From an uncultured Collinsella sp. (lineage in GTDB: Bacteria; Actinomycetota; Coriobacteriia; Coriobacteriales; Coriobacteriaceae): a DNA stretch of 64,000 bases. The stretch is taken from NCBI GenBank assembly GCA_958348225.1, contig CATVYG010000003.1, forward strand, positions 1-64,000, read 5' to 3'. Shown here piece after piece: positions 32,703 to 40,283 of this stretch; within the stretch, counting starts at the first letter, position 1; the number at the start of each line of letters is the position of its first letter. The notes under the pieces were generated by a model. It did no database searches, was not told the DNA's origin, and saw nothing but the letters and a program-made list of their open reading frames with translations. A program made the translations under genes and the position numbers.

Positions 32703-32801
32703 CTTCGTACGCTGCTTAAGTGCCTCGGAAAGTCCGATAAGCGCCGTGAGGAGCGAGACCAAAGCGGTCAGGAGCTTCACGAAATCAATCAGATCGGTCA
32801 T
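32676..32801 (-). CDS. Small hydrophobic peptide, candidate type I toxin
   Basis: 41 aa: MTDLID, one hydrophobic helix (FVKLLTALVSLLTALIGL), then a strongly basic tail (KQRTKQKKRGRRR). A very strong Shine-Dalgarno (GGGAGGTGAT) sits 5 bases before the ATG at 32801 on the minus strand, which argues that it is really translated; a longer reading to 32867 has no such site. Size, single membrane segment and charged tail match Fst/TxpA/BsrG-like toxins. Its 3' end lies inside the terminator stem of the opposite small RNA. Sequence similarity to a known toxin cannot be claimed. Confidence 0.62.
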   Translation of the reverse strand: MTDLIDFVKLLTALVSLLTALIGLSEALKQRTKQKKRGRRR

Positions 32802-32865
32802 GGGCATCACCTCCCGTCGCATGGAGGGCGCTGCCCGGCACATGGAACTGCCGTCAACAACTGCC

Positions 32866-32905
32866 ATTCTATCAAAGCGCGGTCATAAATACGAATATAT
32901 GTTCG
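32866..32905 (-). promoter_or_regulatory. Toxin promoter with LexA-like box
   Basis: On the minus strand TAGAAT (32866-32871) is the -10 and TTCGTA (32890-32895) a weak -35, 18 bases apart. CGAATATATGTTCG (32892-32905) overlaps the -35 and matches 12 of 14 positions of the Gram-positive LexA box CGAACRNRYGTTYC. This suggests SOS control of the small peptide; it is an inference from one site. Confidence 0.42.
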
Positions 32906-33015
32906 ATAATAACAGCAACGTGATTCCCTCGAATAGCAGCCTTTCGTAAGGGCGGCAGAAGACGGCGCTGGGCGATTGGGGCTAGACGCGCAGGTCTTCG
33001 TCACCGAAAGCCCGT

Positions 33016-33101
33016 TTGATTAACCAGCCCTCTGTAGGTACACTGCATATTGATGGGCCCGGGATGACCGCTGATTCAAGTCACCGGGCCTAAATCTTTT
33101 T
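33016..33101 (+). ncRNA. Predicted short terminated transcript (sRNA or attenuator leader)
   Basis: TTGATT (33016-33021), 17 bases, TACACT (33039-33044) is a good promoter. About 12 bases after it, GGCCCGG (33056) and TGAC pair with GTCA and CCGGGCC (33084), followed by TAAATCTTTTT. The transcript would be only about 50 bases. It could be a free small RNA or an attenuator for the exonuclease gene 165 bases downstream. The 464-base gap holds nothing else coding that I can support. Confidence 0.5.
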
Positions 33102-33265
33102 CATGCATTTGAATAGAGCGGTCGACTCTCTTGGGGCCGTCTGCATGGCGTGTGCTTGGCGCATGGTATATTGCGTCCCGCTTTCATGTCCGCACGGGTT
33201 CCTATCCTTACGGCAATGTAGCCGCCTATGTGGCAAGCGGCAGGCAACGGAGAAAGGCCCTGACC

Positions 33266-34000
33266 GTGCCAGACAAAAAGACGCCGGATATCTCGGCTAT
33301 CGATACGACGAACTTTGCGCGCCAGATTGTGCTGGACTTTGAGTTTGCGCCGGTGCCAAAGCAGCGCCAGCGACGTGGGCTGCGCAATGAGATTATCGAG
33401 GTCGGCGCCGTCAAGCTCGATTACCACGGCAACGTTATGGGCGAGTTCTCGCAGTTTGTGCAGACGGAATTTACCGAAGGCGTTGCGTTTTCCGTCCGCG
33501 AGCTTACGGGGATATCGGCCGTGGACACTGCGATGGCCGATCCGCTCTACATGGTAATCAAAAGGCTCAGCGATTGGATCGGTCGCTACTCCGCACAGGT
33601 AGTTTGCTGGAGCGGGGCGGACCGTCGACAGCTTTTGACCGAGTGCCAGGCAAAGCACATTGATCTTTCCGCATTTCCTACGGACTGGGCCGACCTGCAG
33701 GCGTTTTACACCTCGATCATGGACGTGGGCAGCCACGGGTGCGTCTCTTTGAGTGACGCGGCGACGTGGTTTGGCATCGAGTTCGACGAGCCGACGGGTC
33801 ACGCCCACAGCGCCCTTGCCGATGCGCGCGTGACCGCCAAGCTGCTCAAGCAGGTGATGGACGGGGACTACCGCGTGAGCCCGCGCGCCCAGGAAGTCCG
33901 CCAGCGGTGGGGGATGGGCGAGCGAGCTCAGACGCGCCTTTCTAGCAAGTGCCCCGAGCTGGGCGACCTGCTGCTGAAGCTGAAGGCGGCGGGAAGGTAG
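33266..34000 (+). CDS. DEDDh 3'-5' exonuclease (KapD/ERI-1-like)
   Basis: 244 aa. Exonuclease I motif VLDFEFAP (Asp24, Glu26), a middle Asp (CWSGADRRQL) and motif III HSALADARVTAKLL with the catalytic His and Asp. The DFEF form resembles KapD and eukaryotic-type ERI-1 RNA exonucleases more than DNA polymerase III epsilon. GTG 33266 is chosen because GGAGAAAGG lies 8 bases upstream; an ATG at 33131 in the same frame would add 45 non-homologous residues. An imperfect direct repeat of about 26 bases flanks the gene (33139 and 34012). Confidence 0.82.
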   Translation: MPDKKTPDISAIDTTNFARQIVLDFEFAPVPKQRQRRGLRNEIIEVGAVKLDYHGNVMGEFSQFVQTEFTEGVAFSVRELTGISAVDTAMADPLYMVIKRLSDWIGRYSAQVVCWSGADRRQLLTECQAKHIDLSAFPTDWADLQAFYTSIMDVGSHGCVSLSDAATWFGIEFDEPTGHAHSALADARVTAKLLKQVMDGDYRVSPRAQEVRQRWGMGERAQTRLSSKCPELGDLLLKLKAAGR

Positions 34001-34041
34001 GGGCGTTAGCTGTCTGCATGGCGCGTGCCTGTCGCGTATCG

Positions 34042-35277
34042 TTACTCTTCCTGCTGCTTGGCAGGCAAGATGTAGACGTTCTCGGCGTCCACGGCGATCT
34101 GCGCGGGGCGGTTGTAGAGGGTGTCGATCTCCTTTACGCTCTGCTTGAACGGCGTGACGTCGGGCGTCTTTGCCTGATGGAGCTTTTCGAGGAGTTTCTC
34201 GGATTGCTTGTCGTTGAACTTTCCGATGCTCTCTCCTGCGCCTTCGAGCGCCTCGTCGATGAGTGTATGGTCGCCCACGGGGGTCTTTGCGATGGCGTGA
34301 CCGAGCAATTTGCCCGCGGACGCGATACCGCCCAGCAGTGCCGCATCGACGGTGTCGACAGCCCCCGCTTCGAGTGCGTTGTAGCAGTCGGTGTAGAGCT
34401 CGCGGTACGCGATCGAATCAGCCTCGATCTTCGCAGTGGCGTCCGCGAGCTTTGCGGGCTCGAAGTTCTGGGCGAGCATGGGTTCGAGGAACAGCGAGAA
34501 CGCGTGGATGTAGGTGGCGAGCTGGCAGTCTTTGAGGTAGTCGAGCACCTTGTCGAGGCGTCTGCCCAAGCCGTCTCGCACCTCGATGAACCCTTTCTTT
34601 TTCAGATCCGCCTGTGCCTGCGAGCGGAAGAGTTCCATGTCCTGCGCGGACGACTGCTTGATGTCGAGCACCTTCATATGGGCGTTTGCCATGTAGGTGG
34701 CGTTGCCGTAGTTGAGGCCGTAACCGTTGAGGATGTCTGCGAGCGTCTTGAGGTTGCCACGCATGTTGGCCTTGTCGCGCTGACGCATGTACTCGAACAT
34801 TTCGTCGACGGACTCCTGGATGGAGTCGAGCTTTTGGTTTATCTGCGCGATTGCGGCTGCCATGAATAGCGATGTTGGATCGTAAGGCACCTGCGTGACG
34901 CTCGTGGCGATGTCGCCCTCGACTACGTGGAAGCGCGCCTGCCCAAGGCCCTTGGCGGCGTCGCGGTAGCCCCCTGTGAGACCGCTGCCGTCCTTGAACG
35001 TGTTGAGTTTCGACGGATCGAGCGGGTTACCATATTTGTCAGTCGCCTGGAGCAGCGTGGGCACACTCACCGTGTTGGTGACGGTGCGAAACATCGAGCG
35101 GAGCGAGGCGAACGCCACGCCGAGTTGGGGAATTCGCTCGAGCGGTAGCTTGATGGCGCCGGAGACGTCCACCCGCTTCTGAGTGAGCGCGAGGTGGATT
35201 TTGGTCGATGCGAGCTGTTTTGCCACGAGCTCCTCTCGGCCGTCGTTCGCCGAGGGTTTGGTCTCGTTGTCTGCCAT
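34042..35277 (-). CDS. Hypothetical helical protein, family not recognised
   Basis: 411 aa, soluble, predominantly helical. A probable coiled coil spans the region around AAIAQINQKLDSIQESVDEM and MFEYMRQRDK; a hydrophobic Gly/Ala stretch (AALLGGIASAGKLLGHAIA, about 325-345) is the only candidate membrane-inserting piece. There is no signal peptide, and the C-terminus is acidic (AKQQEE). ATG 35277 is preferred because AAGGAG precedes it by 7 bases; a longer start at 35313 adds 12 residues. It has its own TATAAT about 130 bases upstream (35406-35411, minus strand). Helical two-part proteins of this kind include pore-formers, but no function is claimed. Confidence 0.7.
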   Translation of the reverse strand: MADNETKPSANDGREELVAKQLASTKIHLALTQKRVDVSGAIKLPLERIPQLGVAFASLRSMFRTVTNTVSVPTLLQATDKYGNPLDPSKLNTFKDGSGLTGGYRDAAKGLGQARFHVVEGDIATSVTQVPYDPTSLFMAAAIAQINQKLDSIQESVDEMFEYMRQRDKANMRGNLKTLADILNGYGLNYGNATYMANAHMKVLDIKQSSAQDMELFRSQAQADLKKKGFIEVRDGLGRRLDKVLDYLKDCQLATYIHAFSLFLEPMLAQNFEPAKLADATAKIEADSIAYRELYTDCYNALEAGAVDTVDAALLGGIASAGKLLGHAIAKTPVGDHTLIDEALEGAGESIGKFNDKQSEKLLEKLHQAKTPDVTPFKQSVKEIDTLYNRPAQIAVDAENVYILPAKQQEE

Positions 35278-35459
35278 AGCGCGCTCCTTGCTTACGTTGA
35301 TAGTCGTGGGCATTATCTCATCGCCTGGTGGCTTGCTAGAGCGGGGTAGAGGCCGAGCGTCTGGCGAAACTCGTTAACTGATTGCATTTCAGCGGATTGG
35401 GTTGATTATAAGAGAAGGACGGCTATCCATCTGCCCTTCCCAGTTGAGTTCGCTTTGAG

Positions 35460-37274
35460 CTACTGTTCGTGCCTATGCTGCTTGGGCTCAAGCCTTCTCG
35501 CTGCCGTGAAGCAGGCCGTGGCCGCCATGGCCAATGCGATGCTGGCCATCCAAGTGGAGTCGCCGGTTGCAGCGAGCTTTGGTTCATCGGCTGTCGTGCG
35601 TCCCGACTTTTTTGTAGCCGCCTCGTCGGCGTCCTTTTCAGGAGTGGCAGGATCACTTTTGTTGTCGCCGGGTGAATCTACGTCGGTCTTTCCGCCCGCC
35701 TGCTCCCCTTGGGCCTTCCCCTCCACGGTGAAGGACGCATCGGTCGCCGTCCCGTCCTTCCAGACGGCCGTGACGGTGTGTCCGCCGCCGGCGAGCGTGT
35801 CCAGGTAGGACGGCCTGAGCTCGATAATCGTGCTGCCCCTGGTTGCGGTGTAGTTCTCGGCGGAGACCTCAGTTCCGTCCACGAGGAGACGCGTGAACTC
35901 ATCGAGAGGACCGCTGAAGCGGAAGGTCAGACCGGCCTCGCCGTCCTTTGCATACGCCTGCCCGTCGCCCTTGGTGGCGGCATACAGCGGAGCGGTCACG
36001 TCGAAGGTGACGTCCCCCGCGTCGTCGACATCAAAGGTCTGAACGCCGGTCTTGCCGTTACGCTCGGCGTAGGCGGAGCTGTAGACGAAGGTCTCGTGGC
36101 CCGTCTTGTCGAGGACCGCGAGGGCTTGGATTTCAAACGAGCCCATCGAGAGCGACGTGGGGAACTCGATTTCGATATAGCCCCTTGCCGCATCGTAGCT
36201 GCAGCTCAACGTTTTGCGGGTCTTTAAAGAGTTCGGGTCCTCGACATAGCCGGGGTCGCCGAGGATCGGGGAGACAGACTTTACGCCGTCCGCGTCGCCT
36301 ACATTGCAATAGATACGGAGGATCCCGCCGACGGGGACCCTCTTCGCGGAGATGGAAACGTTCGAGACCGTGGGCGGGTTCCGGTCGATCGCGCTGCCGG
36401 TCACCTCGAAGCACAGCTCGCTCGGGTCGCCAACCGAGAAAGTCGCGCCCGAAATGCCGTTGGCCCTGGCGTAGGAACTCTCGTACACATCGGTCTCGAA
36501 CCCTAGGCCATCGGTGACCGAAAGGCCGATCAGCCTGTGCCTTCCGATCCTATTGCTGTCGAATGTGAGGTCAAACCCGTCGATAGACGAGCCTCCGTGA
36601 TAATAGGCTGACGAAACAGAGCAGCCGTCGTCCGAATTCTCCCAGCCCTGCCGCAGTATGGGGGAAACGGAGCGAACGCCGTCGGCATCGGAGACGGTCC
36701 AAGAGATGTGGAAGTCGGCACCGGTTGCGACCTCCCTGCTCGAGAGCGACACGGAGGACACGGTCGGCGGGTTTTGGTCCTCGGGTCCCTCGGTCACCTC
36801 ATACTCGAGGGGGTCGGTGGTGAAGGTCGGACAGTCGAGCCCCTTCTCCTCGGCATACGTCGTGTCGTAGACATCGGTAACCCATCCAAGACTATCGGTC
36901 ACGCCGAGGCCGATGATCCGGTACCTGCAGGGCCGGTCGCTCGGGGAGGTGGAGATATCGAAGCCCGCGGTCGTGTTGCCGGTCGACGAGAAGGCGAGAC
37001 GGGAACTGATTCCATGGTCTCCGGTATCGTTTTCGACAAGGACTTCGACTATGGGCGTGACGGACCGTACCCCGTCAGGGTCATCGACGCTATAGCCGAC
37101 ATGCAGCGTGGAGCCGGCCGTGACTGTCGTCGCGGATATCGTCACGTTGGAGATGCTGGGCGGGTTCGGGTCCGACGCGGCTAGGGCGGTTGAGGGCAAA
37201 GCAAGCGCTACGGTGGCGGACAGCGAGGCGAGCAGGCTAAGCGCGAAGCGCCTGGAGAATTTCAAGGAGGTCAT
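35460..37274 (-). CDS. Cell-wall-anchored surface protein with Ig-like repeats and LAATG sorting signal
   Basis: 604 aa. Signal peptide (RRFALSLLASLSATVALALP, cleavage near residue 33), then three related Ig-like domains of about 125-135 residues, each opening with a P-P-[ST]-[IV]-S-x-V pattern and containing DADGV[RK]SVSPI. A fourth X2-like domain (GLTFRFSGPL..., about 455-530), a Lys/Asp/Pro-rich wall spacer, and a sorting signal LAATGD (567-572) with a hydrophobic helix and basic tail. LAxTG signals are used by class E sortases of Actinobacteria. Probably an adhesin or polymer-binding protein; no catalytic domain is seen. No sortase is nearby. Confidence 0.85.
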   Translation of the reverse strand: MTSLKFSRRFALSLLASLSATVALALPSTALAASDPNPPSISNVTISATTVTAGSTLHVGYSVDDPDGVRSVTPIVEVLVENDTGDHGISSRLAFSSTGNTTAGFDISTSPSDRPCRYRIIGLGVTDSLGWVTDVYDTTYAEEKGLDCPTFTTDPLEYEVTEGPEDQNPPTVSSVSLSSREVATGADFHISWTVSDADGVRSVSPILRQGWENSDDGCSVSSAYYHGGSSIDGFDLTFDSNRIGRHRLIGLSVTDGLGFETDVYESSYARANGISGATFSVGDPSELCFEVTGSAIDRNPPTVSNVSISAKRVPVGGILRIYCNVGDADGVKSVSPILGDPGYVEDPNSLKTRKTLSCSYDAARGYIEIEFPTSLSMGSFEIQALAVLDKTGHETFVYSSAYAERNGKTGVQTFDVDDAGDVTFDVTAPLYAATKGDGQAYAKDGEAGLTFRFSGPLDEFTRLLVDGTEVSAENYTATRGSTIIELRPSYLDTLAGGGHTVTAVWKDGTATDASFTVEGKAQGEQAGGKTDVDSPGDNKSDPATPEKDADEAATKKSGRTTADEPKLAATGDSTWMASIALAMAATACFTAARRLEPKQHRHEQ

Positions 37275-37598
37275 TGGTGGTGCCGATCTTCCATAATTGT
37301 TGCAGCGATACCAGTATATCTTTGGCCCATGCTAGCCAGATGTTCTTTCCGCGAACGGCTCGTTAGTTTAGAGACGGCATATGGACGCCTGTCTCGTCCA
37401 CGTTTCTCGTAAGGGCGATTATAAGGACATGAAGAGACTTTCTCGGAACAATCAATTGGGGATATCAAAGAAATGCTGGACGCCTCCTGATCGCTCAATG
37501 CCTTTGAGGTGAAATGCGGCGCATCGGCTACGTTGTTGAGATCATTTATCGAGCGATACGTCATTCCAGCTGAGGCCACCGTCATGAGGCTTCTGTTC
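37275..37598. other. Intergenic region upstream of the surface protein gene
   Basis: 324 bases without a supportable gene. A minus-strand TATACT (37313-37318) lies about 40 bases before the surface protein ATG and may be its -10. Overlapping open frames here have no ribosome-binding site, atypical composition and no recognisable similarity. Confidence 0.5.
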
Positions 37599-38024
37599 CT
37601 ACACCCCCCCCGCAATCCCGCGCGCGGCACCCAACAGCGCGTACTCCCTCTCGCTCCACTGGCACAGCTCGGCAGTCTCGACGGCGTCGCGACACAGGTC
37701 CAGAAACGCCTCAGCTCCCTCGCAGAAGCACTCGCGGGCAAAGTCACCCGAACCGCTTGCGACGCACGTGCCGTCGGCAAACAGCTTCCAGCTAGACAGC
37801 TCGCGCGAGTCGTCTCCAAGCAGCTTGATCTGCAGTACGTGCGGGTCGCCGGCGGTGTAGAGCTCTTTCTCGAGCGCCTGCACGGTAAAGCGCATCTGGT
37901 GGGGGAGACTGCTCTTGACCATGGCCGAGGCATAGCCGTTCGGCTTGTCCAGAAGATGCATTCGTTTTGGCTTGGCGGCTAGGTTGTGGAAGTTGCGCTC
38001 ACTGCGCACAGAGAAATTGTCCAT
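37599..38024 (-). CDS. Hypothetical protein, 141 aa
   Basis: Starts MDNFSVRSERNFHNLAAKPK after AAAGGAG, 6 bases upstream. It shows a regular alpha/beta pattern with MRFTVQALEKELYTA, DPHVLQIKLLGDD and a Cys/Glu-rich helix (FCEGAEAFLDLCRD), no membrane segment and no family I can name. The last codons before the stop run through eight consecutive G (C on the + strand, 37604-37611), where slippage would change only the C-terminus. It faces the same way as, and lies downstream of, the membrane protein at 38242, but a terminator separates them. Confidence 0.65.
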   Translation of the reverse strand: MDNFSVRSERNFHNLAAKPKRMHLLDKPNGYASAMVKSSLPHQMRFTVQALEKELYTAGDPHVLQIKLLGDDSRELSSWKLFADGTCVASGSGDFARECFCEGAEAFLDLCRDAVETAELCQWSEREYALLGAARGIAGGV

Positions 38025-38170
38025 ACGGACTCCTTTCATCGATGTTGGCAGGGCCACCGTGCCTCTTGGCCGGTTGGCGTCGGGATCGTGGAGCCAACTC
38101 TCTACCCCGACTCTGGATAAAACGCGCCCGCTGCTTGCGGGCACGATGGAGTCTATCAGCACGCGCGGAC

Positions 38171-38210
38171 AAAAATCAACCCCGTGCGGCAATGAGCGCA
38201 CGGGGTTGAT
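38171..38210 (-). terminator. Terminator after the 328-aa membrane protein gene
   Basis: A perfect 14-bp stem (ATCAACCCCGTGCG with CGCACGGGGTTGAT) and an 8-base loop; on the minus strand it is followed by TTTTTGT. Confidence 0.88.
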
Positions 38211-38241
38211 CTGGTCTACGACCCTCAATTTTTGGCATTTG

Positions 38242-39228
38242 TTATTCGTCGTCCTCGTCGTTGGGGTCGCCCTTGAGGGTGTTGATGTCCAGGTACTGGT
38301 TATCGTCCTCTTTTTGCTGGGTCTCCGACTCCGCTTGGGTGGGGCCGCGGAACAGCTGGAATCCCTCAAACGCAATGACACCGAGCAGGGCAATGATAAT
38401 GGCGATAAAGGCAACCTTGACTGCCTGCGGAAATTCCGAGAAACGCAGCGCCTTTTCCTCGGCGTAATAATCGGCGAAGCGCTCTTCGCCCGTGCTTTTG
38501 GTAAACGCCGGTGCGGGCGCGGCCTCCGGGTCATATTCCGGTGCAGGCGTGGCAGCGTACGGATCGTTGAGATAATCGCTCGATGCGGTGCCATAATCCT
38601 CGGTCTCGATGCGACCGTTGCCAGCATAGCCATCGGAATAATCGGAATATGCCGCACCGCCCTCATAGTCCGCGGCGCTCGTGTTGGCGGCAAAAAGCGG
38701 GTTAACTGGAACGTCGAGCGCCGGCATGCCGGTAGAGGTCTCATCCAGATCGGCTGCAGCCCAGGAATCGTAGGCAACCTGATGGACAACGGGCTCATCG
38801 AGCCTTGCGACCGGAGGCTTGCGTGCCGCAGGAACAGGCAACTGCTGGGCGCTGTACATAACAGTGCTGTCGGCCGATTTGCCCTGCGTCGCTGCTGCGA
38901 GAAATGCCGCCGTCTCGGACGGGTCGCTTGCGGGGCGGGGAGCGGGCGTGGGCGCCGAAGTGGGTGCGGGTGTAGGCGCGGGCGTCGAAACAGCCGGCTG
39001 CGCAGGAGTCGGCGCAGATGCGGTCTTAGGCGCAAGTGCGGGATTGGGACTTGACGGGCGAGCCCCGCCGCTCATGAGTTCGTCGGCGGTCCACGGGCGA
39101 TCATCCATCACGTCGTCAAGGCTCAGCGAAAACAGGTCGTCTTCACCCTCATCGAACATGCGGTGCACATGTCCACCAATTGCCGGAATCAATCCGCGAC
39201 CGGTGCATGATGCCTTGCTCAACGCCAT
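38242..39228 (-). CDS. Hypothetical single-pass membrane protein with Ala/Pro-rich region
   Basis: 328 aa. An acidic N-terminal part (FDEGEDDLFSLSLDDVMDD), a low-complexity Ala/Pro/Thr segment with repeated PTPAP (about 60-100), an Asp/Tyr-rich stretch, one membrane helix (VKVAFIAIIIALLGVIAFEG, about 273-292) and an acidic tail ending in DPNDEDDE. With the bulk on the N-terminal side of the helix it may be a cytoplasmic protein anchored by its C-terminus, as some division or regulatory proteins are. ATG 39228 follows AAAGGATGGAACAGA; upstream frame extension is Ser/Pro-rich noise. A TATAAT (39263-39268, minus) is a candidate -10. Confidence 0.75.
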   Translation of the reverse strand: MALSKASCTGRGLIPAIGGHVHRMFDEGEDDLFSLSLDDVMDDRPWTADELMSGGARPSSPNPALAPKTASAPTPAQPAVSTPAPTPAPTSAPTPAPRPASDPSETAAFLAAATQGKSADSTVMYSAQQLPVPAARKPPVARLDEPVVHQVAYDSWAAADLDETSTGMPALDVPVNPLFAANTSAADYEGGAAYSDYSDGYAGNGRIETEDYGTASSDYLNDPYAATPAPEYDPEAAPAPAFTKSTGEERFADYYAEEKALRFSEFPQAVKVAFIAIIIALLGVIAFEGFQLFRGPTQAESETQQKEDDNQYLDINTLKGDPNDEDDE

Positions 39229-39352
39229 TCTGTTCCATCCTTTCGAAATGCTAATGACATCGATTATATGGAACTTCCCAAGCGGCCCGGTCTTGGATTC
39301 GTGCTTTCCAGAACTCGCACCCAAAAGGGGGAGGGGTAATCCGGGCGAGTGC

Positions 39353-40006
39353 CTACTTGTCGCCGGCCGCCGCCTTGGCCTCATTGAGGTAGCTATAGAA
39401 GCTGTACTTGGAGATGCCAAAGAACTCGCAGGCGCGCTCGCTCGACTTGGAAATGAGGAAGGCGCCGCGACGGTCGAGGTAGCCAATGGCACGAATACGC
39501 TCGTCTTTGGTCATGAGTGCCGCGGGCTTGCCCACAAACTGCTCGCACTCGTGCAGCAGGTCCTCGAGCAGGTCGCCGATGTTCTTGGTAATGGGCTCGG
39601 GCTCGGTATAGCCCGTGCCGCCGGTGCCGGTAAAGGCGTCGAGCGAACGCTCAAAAGCCTTCATAAGCGTAATGTCAAAGTTGATGCCCAAAATGCCGAC
39701 GGGTTTGCCCTCATCGTTGCGGATAAAGATCGTCGACGATTTGAGCAGCTTACCGTCGGTGGTTTTAGTGAGGTACGGCTCGCGGTCGTGTACGTCGGTG
39801 GCGCCTTCGTGCATGGACTCAAACACGATATGGCTGGGGCCGTCACCCAGTTTGCGCCCGCTGACGTGGCCGTTTTCGATCACTACGATGGAGTGGTCCA
39901 CGTCCTCGGTCTCCAGATCGTGGACGACGACTTCGCAGTTGGGGCCAAATTGGAGCGCCAGACCGTGTGCGAGGCGCTTGTAAAACTCAATCTGTGCGGG
40001 GGTCAT
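39353..40006 (-). CDS. PAS-HTH transcriptional regulator, YheO/DauR type (ygeX side)
   Basis: 217 aa. The PAS_6-like sensor (FGPNCEVVVHDLETEDVDHSIVVIENG, about 20-46, then SGRKLGDGPS) and the C-terminal HTH_22-like end (AFLISKSSERACEFFGISKYSFYSYLNEAK) parallel the regulator at 19965. ATG 40006 follows AGGAAGGTACCC. It is divergent from ygeX and probably activates ygeX-ygeY-ygeW. DauR in Pseudomonas controls D-arginine catabolism, so a D-amino acid or ureido compound is a reasonable ligand class, though unproven. Confidence 0.87.
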   Translation of the reverse strand: MTPAQIEFYKRLAHGLALQFGPNCEVVVHDLETEDVDHSIVVIENGHVSGRKLGDGPSHIVFESMHEGATDVHDREPYLTKTTDGKLLKSSTIFIRNDEGKPVGILGINFDITLMKAFERSLDAFTGTGGTGYTEPEPITKNIGDLLEDLLHECEQFVGKPAALMTKDERIRAIGYLDRRGAFLISKSSERACEFFGISKYSFYSYLNEAKAAAGDK

Positions 40007-40283
40007 GGGTACCTTCCTAAAAATTAGTTTGGGCTCACTGTGCCATAAACCACACATGACCGCAAACAAATCCATCAACAAGGCAATTCATGACCGTTCG
40101 GCGACGAAAAAGTACCGATTACGGCAACAAACAATTCGTTAGATATACCAATCAAAAAGTGTGATAGAACATTACTAACAAACTTTTTGTTTGGCATCCA
40201 CATAAAAGTTCAGTCGTGTGAATGGGATCGGGCTGAAACGCGTATGCGGGGGCCGGCAAGAGAGGACTTAAGGAGTTCACCGT
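40007..40283. promoter_or_regulatory. Divergent promoter region, regulator/ygeX
   Basis: 277 bases, AT-rich in the middle. An 8-bp inverted repeat CAAAAAGT (40153-40160) / ACTTTTTG (40182-40189) is a candidate operator for the adjacent PAS-HTH regulator; ATAAAA at about 40203 is a possible -10 toward ygeX. TAAGGAG precedes the ygeX ATG. Confidence 0.5.

Noticed and set aside
33131..33265. N-terminal extension of the exonuclease
   Set aside because: The extra residues have no family similarity, and the strong GGAGAAAGG sits at GTG 33266.
37509..37982. Plus-strand protein opposite the 141-aa gene
   Set aside because: The minus strand reading has a good Shine-Dalgarno and regular composition. 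The plus reading has neither.
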